In this document: positions 8,436-17,161 of the stretch, one piece after another
Position numbering within the stretch: position 1 is the first letter of the stretch
Layout: every line of letters starts with the position of its first letter
Assembly (NCBI GenBank): GCA_963825595.1
Contig: CAWGUE010000023.1
Span: 1 to 64,000, forward strand
Source: JARFQH01 sp963825595
GTDB taxonomy: Bacteria > Desulfobacterota > Desulfobacteria > Desulfobacterales > SG8-13
DNA length: 64,000 nucleotides
Direction of reading: 5' to 3'
Translations under genes and position numbers: made by a program
The notes under the pieces: model-generated
Database searches by the model: none
Seen by the model: the letters and a program-made list of their open reading frames with translations, nothing else
What the model was told of the DNA's origin: nothing

Positions 8436-8567
8436 TCATCGTTTTTTATTCCTTTGGGCGCGCCTTTTGTTCAGAAGGGCAATAATTAACAGAGGCGCCG
8501 TGAAAAACACGATTGCGAGGACAACCACCAGGAAATAGATGATGAGTGTATTCATCCGGTTACCCAT
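8436..8567 (-). CDS. Possible 43-aa single-pass membrane protein
   Basis: A short minus-strand frame encodes 43 residues: MGNRMN, then a hydrophobic stretch of about 26 residues (TLIIYFLVVVLAIVFFTAPL and on), then a strongly basic tail (NKRRAQRNKKR). The pattern (short head, one membrane helix, positive cytoplasmic end) is what a genuine small inner-membrane protein looks like. The ribosome site is weak, and a second Met four codons later could be the start. It lies in the 380-base gap between two plus-strand genes. No homologue is recognised. Confidence 0.42.
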   Translation of the reverse strand: MGNRMNTLIIYFLVVVLAIVFFTAPLLIIALLNKRRAQRNKKR

Positions 8568-8731
8568 TATAGATCTCGGTTAAGGTCCATATCCAGGGAA
8601 TCTGCATGCGTCCGGCGTGTGTCATGATCTTGAGTTTTACCCTTTACAGGTTGTGTTGCAGGGCTTAAGGTCGACCAACAGGCTTACGACAGATCAATCC
8701 TCCCTGGTTATCTGACTCAAAGGACTTCATC

Positions 8732-9454
8732 GTGTGCACGCAAGACCGGATCTTTATGTCCCGCAAGGAGGTCTTGGCGGCAATTCGGTTCGATTTTCAC
8801 CAATACAGGCCGCAAACGCCCCTCTTCCTCGAACTCTTTCCGCTCGTTTTCGGAGAACGTGCGGTAATTACCGGAACTTCCCGGGAAGACAGCTTGTGGC
8901 TGGCCGAGCGTGGGCGGAAGATGTTTCACATCAGCCCGCGAGACCTGGGCAGTCGCCTCTGTGATGAACTGGAGCAAATCAGACTGCCAATGGAAGCACT
9001 GGCCGGGGTATGCCGGCGTGTTTTCAGAACCGCCGCCCAAACGGGTGTGTCCGACCGGTCAAACGAACCCGGCATATGGCTGTTCACAGGCATGGAAGCG
9101 TTCACCTGCCGCCAGTGCGGGCACTGCTGCCGTAACCTCGACTACTATGATCAACTCACGGAAGCAGACTATCGCCGCTGGCAGAGGCTGGCACGAGAGG
9201 ACATCCTGAAGAAAGTGCGGCGTGTCAAACGGGATGATAGCACCGTCGCCTACCGAATGTGGGAAAGGACCGGGACCGGAAAACCGGAAAGCACCTGTCC
9301 ATGGCTTCACAAAATACCCACCCGAAACCGCTGGGAATGCCTGATCCATGAAGTCCGCCCGGAAATTTGCCGTCAGTATCCCGGTAGCCGCAAGCATGCG
9401 GACATGACCGGCTGCCCGGGCTTCGAGACATCGTCGGCGACTGAAAGGCTGTAG
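8732..9454 (+). CDS. YkgJ-family cysteine cluster protein
   Basis: A 240-residue protein whose second half carries the YkgJ/UPF0153 cysteine cluster: CRQCGHCCRN near residue 126, CPWL near 190 and CLIHEVRPEICRQYPG near 203. These Cys residues probably bind an Fe-S cluster or zinc. The N-terminal 120 residues are unassigned. Family function is not established. GTG at 8732 is preferred because AAAGGA lies 7 nt upstream; an ATG eight codons later is an alternative. It is monocistronic. Confidence 0.82.
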   Translation: MCTQDRIFMSRKEVLAAIRFDFHQYRPQTPLFLELFPLVFGERAVITGTSREDSLWLAERGRKMFHISPRDLGSRLCDELEQIRLPMEALAGVCRRVFRTAAQTGVSDRSNEPGIWLFTGMEAFTCRQCGHCCRNLDYYDQLTEADYRRWQRLAREDILKKVRRVKRDDSTVAYRMWERTGTGKPESTCPWLHKIPTRNRWECLIHEVRPEICRQYPGSRKHADMTGCPGFETSSATERL

Positions 9455-9530
9455 GCTAAGATCGCGGCCAACACACGGCTTCTAAGAAAAGGTTATCCGT
9501 CACCTGATGAAGCCCCTTCAATGACGACAA

Positions 9531-9847
9531 TCACTCGCAGGCACTGTGGTCTATCACCTCTTCCGGACAGGCCTCGACACATGCACAGCATTGAATGCAT
9601 TGGGTGATGTTTGCCGGCACGGCTTTACCATTTTCCAATTCATATAGTGGTTGTTAGAATAACGTTCCGTTATTTGAACGTTATTTTCTACAACCACTTA
9701 TACCATCCTTCAGTATGTCGGAATATATTTTTGAAAAGCAGTATAAACATCCGAGAGACAAGCATCGGCACAATCTCCATGTCCGACGCATGTATCATAG
9801 TCGACCTCGATGGTCACCTCGTCGCTGTGCCATTCTTGCAGATCCAT
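9531..9847 (-). pseudogene. Ferredoxin gene (2x[4Fe-4S]) split by an insertion
   Basis: The two halves of one ferredoxin are visible on the minus strand. The N-terminal half (9847 to 9743) reads MDLQEWHSDEVTIEVDYDTC and continues VGHGDCADACLSDVY. It then runs into unrelated codons and stops at 9710. The C-terminal half (9644 to 9531) reads YELENGKAVPANITQCIQCC, ACVEACPEEVIDHSACE, stop. Joined at the Tyr codon they give a normal ferredoxin of about 72 residues with both cysteine clusters. Removing exactly 101 bp (9642-9742) restores the frame, with ATA on both sides as a possible 3-bp target duplication. AAGAAGG precedes the start. The remaining N-terminal piece could bind one cluster at most. 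Confidence 0.8.
9643..9702. repeat. 60-bp inverted repeat inside the ferredoxin gene
   Basis: Arms TATAGTGGTTGT and ACAACCACTTATA continue inward as tagaataacgtt and aacgttattttct around a short centre, giving an almost complete hairpin. It makes up most of one end of the 101-bp sequence that splits the ferredoxin gene. I did not find another copy in the window. A MITE-like or REP-like element is the likeliest explanation. Confidence 0.7.
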
Positions 9848-9877
9848 ACAGCATCCTTCTTTCCCAAATCATCTCAG

Positions 9878-11122
9878 CTATGAATGACCATGGTCTCCGA
9901 AATTTATACTGTCAACCGGCATGATCGTCAGATTTCCGTTTTTTCCGAGGTTGCGTTCGCTGATTATTTTTGCGATTTCTTCTGCGTAGAGCGGATTCAT
10001 CGTGATGACCACCTGCGGCTTGATATCGGCCAACGCATCCGGCGAAACAACCTGTTGGCCTGTGCCGGGAACATAACGTCCCTGTTTGTGCGGGTTTATA
10101 TCGACGACGTGATCGATGATCCCATCAGTATTGATAACATTCAGGAAGCTTACCCCTTTTGAACCCGCACCCCACACCACGGGCCGGATGCCTTGTTGTA
10201 GCATTTTCCGCAATGATTTCCGCCAGTACGAAATGGTCTGGAGATAAATATCGGCAAAGCCGTTCACAAAATTCGCAATTTTGCCGATTGAAAGGGGGAC
10301 CGCCGGTAATTTCAACTCCGTTTGACCTGAATACGGTCTGGCTTCGATGCACAAGTATTGATCCCCGAACGATTCAGCGATGCGCAATGGTTTGAAACCG
10401 GTTTCGGAAAACAAACGGCTCAATGACGGCGTCGTATAGTAACCGCAGTGCTCGTAAATCAGGTCCCAGATACCAAACTTCTCTAACGTGAACAGCGCAT
10501 TCGGCACCTCGACAAAGACCACGGTTGAGTCATTGTCGCCGATGGAACGCCGGATCGCCGCCATAAACTCCCGCGGATCCGCAAGGTGCTCCAGAACCTG
10601 GCGGCAGGCAATAAAATCTGCCCGGTACTCCGGATATTTATCGGAGTAATAATCCCGAATAACCTCAAAATGAGCGCCCGTCTCATTCTCGACAGATCTC
10701 CGTTCATCATAACTTGGATCAAAACCCGTGCAGCGGTTTGCGCCTTTTTCAGACAACAGACGCAAAAAATCCCCTTGACCGCAACCGATCTCAATAACAT
10801 CCTTTTGGTAAAGTTGGTATCGATGAACAAGCCGTTCCACCAAACCGATCAGATATGTCCGGAATACCGGTGAATACTGCAATGAGTTCTCATAATTACT
10901 GTCGTATTGCACTCGGCTGGAATCAAATTCTCCGTTGAAGACGTGTCCGCAATCCGGGCAGAAGTGAAGATGAATTTCACCCTTGGCGGCACTCAATGCC
11001 TCATTGCGGGTATCCCAGAGAACGTTGCAGAAAACCGGTACATCATCAATGGCGATGAATTCTGCAGCGCCGGCAGCGTGACATACCGGACATCGTTTTT
11101 GTACTGATTTGCTTTGCTCCAT
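9878..11122 (-). CDS. Class I SAM C-methyltransferase-like protein 1
   Basis: About 414 residues in the three-part layout of sugar C-methyltransferases (NovU/TylC3 type): an N-terminal zinc-binding region (CPVCHAAG and CPDCGHVF), a central SAM domain with motif I EIGCGQGDFLRLL, and a C-terminal domain with PVVWGAGSKGVSFLNV and HVVDINPHKQGRYVPGTGQQ. YEHCGYYTTPSL replaces the YHEHLCYFS pattern of the third protein in this cluster. The product is probably a branched deoxysugar. ATG at 11122 is taken as start; GTG at 11128 is possible. It follows the second methyltransferase by 9 nt in a leftward operon that begins near 15534. Confidence 0.86.
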   Translation of the reverse strand: MEQSKSVQKRCPVCHAAGAAEFIAIDDVPVFCNVLWDTRNEALSAAKGEIHLHFCPDCGHVFNGEFDSSRVQYDSNYENSLQYSPVFRTYLIGLVERLVHRYQLYQKDVIEIGCGQGDFLRLLSEKGANRCTGFDPSYDERRSVENETGAHFEVIRDYYSDKYPEYRADFIACRQVLEHLADPREFMAAIRRSIGDNDSTVVFVEVPNALFTLEKFGIWDLIYEHCGYYTTPSLSRLFSETGFKPLRIAESFGDQYLCIEARPYSGQTELKLPAVPLSIGKIANFVNGFADIYLQTISYWRKSLRKMLQQGIRPVVWGAGSKGVSFLNVINTDGIIDHVVDINPHKQGRYVPGTGQQVVSPDALADIKPQVVITMNPLYAEEIAKIISERNLGKNGNLTIMPVDSINFGDHGHS

Positions 11123-11131
11123 GGTCACACA

Positions 11132-12361
11132 TCAATTGCGCGGCGGTTCCTGGATCTCCAAGGTCGTCACCAACGGATTCAATTCCAAGCGCTGCAACTC
11201 GTGCTGAATCTCTTCGCGATAGATGGCATTCATGATAATCACTACATCCGGCCGATATTGCTCTAAAACTGCCGGTGCAATAATTTGTTGCCCGGACCCG
11301 GCCATAAACGTCTGCTGGCGAAAGGGATTGATGTCGACAACATATTCGATTGTTCCAGATGCCTTAAGCGCATGCAAAAAAGCCACGCCTTTGGACCCGC
11401 CGCCCCAGAGGACCACTCTTTTTTCTTCTTGCTTGAATTGTTCGAGCCGGTTTTCCCAATGACGCAGTACTTCAGGGCATTTTGTCTCGAAATTTGACAC
11501 AAGCCCACCCATCTTGTCCACACTCTCGCACAGGGAGGTATTTAACCTCCCTTCCCTTTGCGCCGGTTTGGCTTCCAACAAGACGTATTGATCGTCGAAT
11601 ACAGTTTGCAGATCGACGATTTCGAAACCATGCCGCTGAAACAGCCGTGCCAGAGATCCGGGGCTGAAATACGAACAGTGTTCGTAGTAGATATCTTCAA
11701 AGGCACACATTTCCAGAATTCGCGTCACATCCGGCACCTGGAAGAATACAATTGTATCTTCCCGGCCCCCTATGGAGCGGCGGATAGTGGCAATCAATTC
11801 AGCCGGGTCTGAAATGTGCTCCAACGTCATTCGGCAGCAGATCATGTCTCCCTGATACGTCGAATATTTCTCCGAGTAGTAGTCCTGAATAAAATCGACG
11901 TTATGATGCGCCTCTTGCTCGTAATTTCTACCAGGAACATAGGCCGGATCGATACCGACACCGTGATTACGGCCGAGATGACAGATGTACTTCAGAAACT
12001 CGCCCTTGCCGCAACCGATTTCAACAATTCTTTTTCCATTTAACTTGTATTTATCAACCAGGTATTGCGCCAGTTTTTTTGCAAAAGCACTGAAAGTCGG
12101 CGAAGATCCCTGGGATTCCTCACATGCGGAGGAATACCTGACGACCGCCGGGTCGAAACAGGTATTCCAAATAAAACCGCACTCCCGGCAGAATCCGAGG
12201 GATAGATCTCCCCGTGGAAAGGCCCGGGCGTCTTCCCGGGAAAGGCAGTTCATCACACTGTTGACCGGTATGCTTTTTATTTCGTGAAAAAGACGCATAT
12301 CCGTAGACGTGCAACTCGGACAGGCGCAAATTTTATGCGATATGTCATGGTTAGATTTCAT
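11132..12361 (-). CDS. Class I SAM C-methyltransferase-like protein 2
   Basis: A 409-residue paralogue of the neighbour at 9878, with the same zinc-binding head (CPSCTST and CRECGFIW), SAM motif I (VEIGCGKGEFLKYI), an acidic-loop region DMICCRMTLEHISDP and a C-terminal domain with VVLWGGGSKGVAFLHAL and YVVDINPFRQQTFMAGSG. The paralogues keep motif spacing but differ through most of the chain, so this is an old duplication, not a recent one. The substrate is presumably a nucleotide-bound keto-sugar; this is inferred from the adjacent cytidylyltransferase and SDR genes. Confidence 0.86.
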   Translation of the reverse strand: MKSNHDISHKICACPSCTSTDMRLFHEIKSIPVNSVMNCLSREDARAFPRGDLSLGFCRECGFIWNTCFDPAVVRYSSACEESQGSSPTFSAFAKKLAQYLVDKYKLNGKRIVEIGCGKGEFLKYICHLGRNHGVGIDPAYVPGRNYEQEAHHNVDFIQDYYSEKYSTYQGDMICCRMTLEHISDPAELIATIRRSIGGREDTIVFFQVPDVTRILEMCAFEDIYYEHCSYFSPGSLARLFQRHGFEIVDLQTVFDDQYVLLEAKPAQREGRLNTSLCESVDKMGGLVSNFETKCPEVLRHWENRLEQFKQEEKRVVLWGGGSKGVAFLHALKASGTIEYVVDINPFRQQTFMAGSGQQIIAPAVLEQYRPDVVIIMNAIYREEIQHELQRLELNPLVTTLEIQEPPRN

Positions 12362-12419
12362 TTAGCGTTATGCAAGTCCAAATCTATATTATTGCCGCGT
12401 TATTAATTTCAGCTTAACG

Positions 12420-13649
12420 TCACACGATCCGGGGCTCGGGAACAGGTATGATAAAACGCCCGCCGCGCTGACGATACGCCTCTTGCTGTTGCATGATTTC
12501 ATCGGCGAAATTCCAGGCCAAAATCAATACGTAATCGGGCATTTCTTTGAGCAATTTATCCGTATCGAAAATGGGGATGTGTTTACCGGGCATGTACTTC
12601 CCGTGCTTGTGGGTGTTTCGATCAACCACAAAATCAATCAAATCGGTGCCGATATCAACGTAATTGATCATCATGGTGCCTTTCGCCGCTGCCCCGTATG
12701 CCGCGATCCTACTACCTTCATTTTTAACCGAACGAAGAAGATTCCACAAATCAGTCTTGAGTTTCTCGACCTTCTGTGTGAAGTCACGGTAATAAACAAT
12801 TTTATTCATCTTCCGCCTGGATTCTTCAGCCAGAAGCTTTTCCACTTCTCGACTAACGGATTCCTCTGGTTCCACATAAAGTCGAAGTGAACCTCCATGG
12901 ATTGGTACCTGCCTGACATCATTCAGATACAGCGAATGCCGCCGAAACAATTGATTCAAGGCTGTAAGCGAAAAATAACACAGGTGTTCATGATATATGG
13001 TGTCAAACTCGCAGCGATCGATGAGTTCGCCGACGTAAGGCACCTCGATCACCGCCACCCCATTATCCTTCAAAAGGATGCGAATTCCCTCAACAAAACC
13101 ATTGGTATCAGAAACATGGGCCAGCACATTATTGGCATGGACAACATCGGCTCGCTTTCCTTCCTTACGAAGCTGAGCCGCAAGCGCGGTGGTGAAAAAG
13201 GTATTTAATGTCGGAACTCCCTTCTGGGTTGCGGCTCTGGCCTGGCCTGGAGCCGGATCGATGCCCAGTACCGGAATTCCGGCCTCCACATAATTTTTCA
13301 GCAGGTATCCATCGTTGCTTGCCAACTCGACAATGAGGCTTTTCGCCCCGAGCTGACGCGATTCGATGATCTCGTGAACATTGTCGCGCGCGTGCTTCAA
13401 GAGAGCCGGTATAAAAGAAGAGTAATACTCGTAGCCAGCGGTAAACAAATCTTCGGGCGGCAGCGTCTCTAAAATTTGCACCAAACTGCAATGCGGACAG
13501 AAAGCGACTTCAAGCGGATAGAAACCTTCCTCCTGGCTGAGCATTTCTTCTGTTAGTATACGATCTGATGGTGGTTTTGCCCCTAAATCGAGAAAGACTT
13601 CAAGGCCCTTTTTATTGCATGACCGACATCTTGCGTCGTGCGCTTTCAT
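12420..13649 (-). CDS. Sugar C-methyltransferase (NovU/TylC3-like)
   Basis: A 409-residue protein that is the most canonical of the three tandem methyltransferases. It has CRSCNKKGLEVFLDLG and CPHCSLVQILE for zinc, LIVELASNDGYLLKNY as SAM motif I, VIEVPYVGELIDRCEFDTIYHEHLCYFS with the catalytic Tyr/His/Glu/His region of 3-C-methyltransferases (quoted here in parts, about residues 195-225), and AAYGAAAKGTMMINY in the C-terminal domain. Family members transfer a methyl from SAM to C-3 of an NDP-4-keto-6-deoxysugar. It lies between the SDR gene (54 nt) and its paralogues (59 nt). Confidence 0.88.
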   Translation of the reverse strand: MKAHDARCRSCNKKGLEVFLDLGAKPPSDRILTEEMLSQEEGFYPLEVAFCPHCSLVQILETLPPEDLFTAGYEYYSSFIPALLKHARDNVHEIIESRQLGAKSLIVELASNDGYLLKNYVEAGIPVLGIDPAPGQARAATQKGVPTLNTFFTTALAAQLRKEGKRADVVHANNVLAHVSDTNGFVEGIRILLKDNGVAVIEVPYVGELIDRCEFDTIYHEHLCYFSLTALNQLFRRHSLYLNDVRQVPIHGGSLRLYVEPEESVSREVEKLLAEESRRKMNKIVYYRDFTQKVEKLKTDLWNLLRSVKNEGSRIAAYGAAAKGTMMINYVDIGTDLIDFVVDRNTHKHGKYMPGKHIPIFDTDKLLKEMPDYVLILAWNFADEIMQQQEAYRQRGGRFIIPVPEPRIV

Positions 13650-13702
13650 GTGTGTTCCTTTGGTAATAGCAGGCTAATAAACGGTATACGGCTGGTGGTT
13701 AC

Positions 13703-14758
13703 TCAGGATGTTGAAAGGCTCTGTCGTTTGTCCCTGCCTTTCCAGCGAAGGTTTCTATCCAGCAGTCCTTCGTCGATCAGTTTTTTTACGTGGGCAATTC
13801 GTTTGAATTTCGGGCCTTCGTAATCTTCGAGCTTCAGGCCGACCTGCCGATAGGCTTCATAAAGCTGCTCTATGCCCCGCCGCGCCGTCCACTGCGGCTT
13901 GAAACCCCGCAACACCCTGGCAATCTTGTTGCAGTCCACCCGGTAGCAGCGTTTATCCGGTCCGGCATTGGGGGCAAATTCTATTTTACAGTTCGGCACG
14001 ACATCTTTGACGATATCGGCGATTTCGCAAATCTGGTAATTTTCCGTCGTGGTGCCAACATTGAAGGCTTCGTTGTGAATCAGCTCCCGGGGCGCTTCCA
14101 ATGCAGCCACATAGGCCCTGGAAATATCTTCCACGTGCACGATCGGTCGCCACGGCGAGCCGTCGCTTTTCAGGTAGACCTTGCCGGTGGTAAATGCCCA
14201 GGCTGTGAGATTGTTCGTCACCAGGTCAAATCGAATACGGGGCGACAAACCATAGGCGGTTGACGCACGAATAAAAGTTGGGCTAAATCCATTATCCGCC
14301 ATTTTTGAGAGGGCCGTTTCCACGTCGACTTTAGACAATGCATAGGGAGTCACCGGGCTGAATTCGGCCTTCTCATCAAGGAAATTATCTCCCGCCGCGC
14401 CGTAGTTGCTGCATGAGGAGGCAAACAAAAAGCGCTTGATGCCGACAGCCTTGGCCATATCGGCCAGTCGAATCGATGCATCACCGTTTATTTCCGCGGT
14501 CAGCGCCGGTTGATAATCACCCAGTGGATCGTTTGACAGACCGGCAAGGTGGATGATCGCTTCATACCCGACCAGGTCGTCTTTCTCCAAATCGCGAACA
14601 TCGATATTGATTGTCTCGATTTCCGGCAACCGTCCGCTGAACGTGCACCGGCTGTATAGATCGGTGTCCAATCCGATGACATCGTGACCACTATTCAATA
14701 GCATGGGAACCAGAACCGTGCCGATGTAACCCTGCGAGCCGGTGACCAAAACCTTCAT
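13703..14758 (-). CDS. NAD-dependent SDR epimerase/dehydratase (sugar nucleotide)
   Basis: A 351-residue extended SDR. The Rossmann signature is VTGSQGYIG at residues 5-13, the active-site Ser is in FASSCSNYG, and Tyr/Lys are in YALSK. The substrate-binding region (WRPIVHVEDISRAYVAAL) is typical of nucleotide-sugar epimerases and dehydratases. It begins 2 nt after the stop of the cytidylyltransferase gene and probably acts on CDP-glucose or a derived keto-sugar. It is not a clear RfbG (CDP-glucose 4,6-dehydratase), so the exact reaction is unknown. The frame is open 54 codons upstream into the neighbouring gene; MKVLVTG is the family start. Confidence 0.87.
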   Translation of the reverse strand: MKVLVTGSQGYIGTVLVPMLLNSGHDVIGLDTDLYSRCTFSGRLPEIETINIDVRDLEKDDLVGYEAIIHLAGLSNDPLGDYQPALTAEINGDASIRLADMAKAVGIKRFLFASSCSNYGAAGDNFLDEKAEFSPVTPYALSKVDVETALSKMADNGFSPTFIRASTAYGLSPRIRFDLVTNNLTAWAFTTGKVYLKSDGSPWRPIVHVEDISRAYVAALEAPRELIHNEAFNVGTTTENYQICEIADIVKDVVPNCKIEFAPNAGPDKRCYRVDCNKIARVLRGFKPQWTARRGIEQLYEAYRQVGLKLEDYEGPKFKRIAHVKKLIDEGLLDRNLRWKGRDKRQSLSTS

Positions 14759-14760
14759 TG

Positions 14761-15534
14761 TCAGTCCTTCCAAATCTTCCAGGGTGCACTGCCTGAATTC
14801 CAGTAGTTCTCCAGGATATGCTTTTCCCTGAGAGTGTCCATACATTGCCAGAAAGATGTGTGCTTGTATGCCATCAACTGTCCGTCGCGGGCAAGGTTCT
14901 CCAGCGGTTCCTTTTCCCACTGGGTCGGATCACCATCGATATAGTCGAACACGCCCGGTTCCAGCACAAAAAAAGCGCCGTTGATCCAGCCCTCTCCGGT
15001 CTGCGGCTTTTCGGAGAATTCCGCGATACGATCGCCGTCCAGTTCGAGGTGGCCATACCTGGCCGGTGGTCGCACGGCCGTCAAGGTGGCCAGTTTGCCA
15101 TGGGATCGGTGGAATGCGATGAGTTTGTCGAGATTGATGTCGGCAACACCGTCACCCCAGGTGAGCATGAAGGTTTCGTCACCAATAAATGATGCCAGTC
15201 TTTTGATGCGTCCGCCGGTCTGGGTTTTGATTCCCGTATCGATCAGTTGGACGGTCCAATCCATATCGTTGCCTTCATGGCGGACGATCTGGCCGCTTTT
15301 CAAGTTAATCGTCAGGTTACTGGTCAAAGAGCAGCAATCCACCATGTACTTTTTAATGTGCTCGCCTTTGTAGCCCAGAGCAATGACGAATTCTTTGAGA
15401 CCGTAATGAGCGTATATCTTCATGATATGCCACAGGATAGGTTTGTTACCGATCTCAACCATCGGTTTGGGCCGGATCTCGGTCTCTTCTGCCAGCCTCG
15501 TGCCGAGGCCGCCCGCCAATATAGCCACCTTCAT
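14761..15534 (-). CDS. rfbF: Glucose-1-phosphate cytidylyltransferase
   Basis: A 257-residue nucleotidyltransferase that makes CDP-glucose from CTP and glucose-1-phosphate. The N-terminal GGLGTRLAEETEIRPKPMVE loop and KPILWHIMKIYAHYG are diagnostic of RfbF. Later motifs are LTWGDGVADIN (metal/phosphate contact) and WINGAFFVLEPGVFDYI. Length equals the family norm. It is the first gene of the leftward sugar cassette. The start at 15534 has AAGGAG 7 nt upstream; an upstream in-frame ATG at 15597 lacks a ribosome site. CDP-glucose feeds deoxy- and branched-chain sugars of O-antigen or capsule. Confidence 0.94.
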   Translation of the reverse strand: MKVAILAGGLGTRLAEETEIRPKPMVEIGNKPILWHIMKIYAHYGLKEFVIALGYKGEHIKKYMVDCCSLTSNLTINLKSGQIVRHEGNDMDWTVQLIDTGIKTQTGGRIKRLASFIGDETFMLTWGDGVADINLDKLIAFHRSHGKLATLTAVRPPARYGHLELDGDRIAEFSEKPQTGEGWINGAFFVLEPGVFDYIDGDPTQWEKEPLENLARDGQLMAYKHTSFWQCMDTLREKHILENYWNSGSAPWKIWKD

Positions 15535-15651
15535 GTGAATACTCCTTACGCTGTCAACTTTCTCGCCGTGATAACAGCGGGTGTACACAGTGTCCATGTA
15601 TATGACAATGAATACCTCTGCGCGTGCTATCGATCATTTTGGGTTGGGCAC

Positions 15652-15861
15652 TAAATAGTGTCCGTCGATAAATGGCCATTTTCCCTGTGTCCCGCCATGG
15701 CGGGATTCGCCGCGGGTTTTGATCCTCAACGGTGCCATGCTACGCCTGCGGTCAAAACCCTTGTGCGGCCTTGCCCAGATAAAAAATTGCTCATTTATGA
15801 ATCGGACACTTACACACGTGCCCATCGATTTTTTCAACAATCGTGGATGGGCACTAAATAG
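15652..15861. repeat. Long palindromic repeat, copy 1
   Basis: An imperfect palindrome of about 200 bp. The left arm reads AGTGTCCGTCGATAAATGGC and on; the right arm contains gctcatttatgaatcggaca and a second arm ending gatgggcacta. The centre holds nested palindromes: tcccgccatggcggga and a gggtttt...aaaaccc hairpin. The 13-mer gggcactaaatag occurs at both borders (15646-15658 and 15849-15861). Related copies are at 26739, 31136, 37210 and 54012. It fills most of the gap between rfbF and the glycosyltransferase gene. Confidence 0.8.
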
Positions 15862-16101
15862 CAAATTACGCCGGCATTGTAAAAAAGAATTGCCGATCGG
15901 CTATTGGATTCATGATCTCGATTACAGGTGTACTTGGAGGCATCCAAAAATCACCGGCGAATCAGCGGCTGGCCCGCCCGGGCTTTGGCCGGCAACAGCC
16001 CTTATAGTTGACATTCATTGACTCATTTGGCATCTTTCGCTTTCTACGGCAGTTAAACCGCTCGATAGCAACCGCTTAACCATAGCGCACAGGTACCAGC
16101 G

Positions 16102-17028
16102 ATGAGCCAAAATACGGCTTTGGACACAAGCAAAACCGCTGCCGGCGACAACCGCCCACGGATAAGCTTTGCCATACCGGTTCGTAACGGGGCACGTTAT
16201 ATCGGCCGGGCCCTCGACTCGCTGCTGGCACAGGACTTCGACGATTTCGAGGTGGTTATATGCGACAACGCCTCGACCGACGGAACCGGTGACATCGTGG
16301 ACCGCTATATCGAACGTGACCCGCGTTTCCGCTGCACCCGTAACGCAGAGGACATCGGACAGATTGAAAATTTCAACCGCGTGTTCGATCTCTCCCAGGG
16401 CGACTATTTTCGCTGGATGGGGGCTGACGATTGGCTCGAACCCGCATACGCCCGCAAGTGCGTAGCGGCCCTCGATGCACGACCGGATGCCGTCGGCGTC
16501 ACCACCCAGTGGCGGTATATGGACGATGAAGGCCATATCGAGTCTATCGATGTCCTTGGGCCGCGTGTCGATGCACCAACTCCTTTTCAGCGACTCTGCC
16601 GTGCTCTGCTGCTGTTGCAGACCCCACCGGCGCTTCTCTTCGACCCGATCTACAGCCTGATCCGACGCCATTCGATGCAGCGGACAGGGTTGCTCCCCAT
16701 AAATGCCTGGACGGATCGTCTTTTGGCCGTAGAGTTGTGCCTGTTGGGCCCATTTTGTCATCTGGACGACTGCCTCTCCACGCGGCGTGCCGCCTTCGAA
16801 CGCTGGAAGGTGCGGCTGCCCCGTTACAGTGAACGCCTAAAGAAAAAGCGGGGACACCGGGTGATGCTTTATGTCGGCTTCGCAGCTATTGTCCGCCGTG
16901 CCCCACTCAACATCTGGCAAAAAATCAGTTGCTGGTTCGCGATCCTTTATTACTGGCTGCGAGAGGACGCCAGGCGCCGCGTGAAAAGGATCTCTGACAG
17001 ATTGAAGCGGCGTGCGCGGCCCCACTGA
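16102..17028 (+). CDS. Family 2 glycosyltransferase
   Basis: A 308-residue GT-A glycosyltransferase. Residues about 20-125 carry the family signature: ISFAIPVRNGARYIGRALDS, the nucleotide-binding CDNASTDGT and the metal-binding MGADDWLEP region. The C-terminal third is rich in Arg/Lys with a hydrophobic segment (WQKISCWFAILYYWL), so it probably attaches to the inner membrane. It is likely to add a sugar during surface polysaccharide assembly, in line with the sugar cassette 600 bp upstream on the other strand. Acceptor and donor are unknown. Confidence 0.86.
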   Translation: MSQNTALDTSKTAAGDNRPRISFAIPVRNGARYIGRALDSLLAQDFDDFEVVICDNASTDGTGDIVDRYIERDPRFRCTRNAEDIGQIENFNRVFDLSQGDYFRWMGADDWLEPAYARKCVAALDARPDAVGVTTQWRYMDDEGHIESIDVLGPRVDAPTPFQRLCRALLLLQTPPALLFDPIYSLIRRHSMQRTGLLPINAWTDRLLAVELCLLGPFCHLDDCLSTRRAAFERWKVRLPRYSERLKKKRGHRVMLYVGFAAIVRRAPLNIWQKISCWFAILYYWLREDARRRVKRISDRLKRRARPH

Positions 17029-17161
17029 TCCATCCGTCGGATACGATCGACATCGGATGCAGAGCCCCTTTTGTGGCGTTTATAGCGGTGACAGGCTCAC
17101 CGGGCCTTAAGGCGCCAGTGCGGTTGCAAATACAGCTGGATATGATTATAGTCCTTGCATT

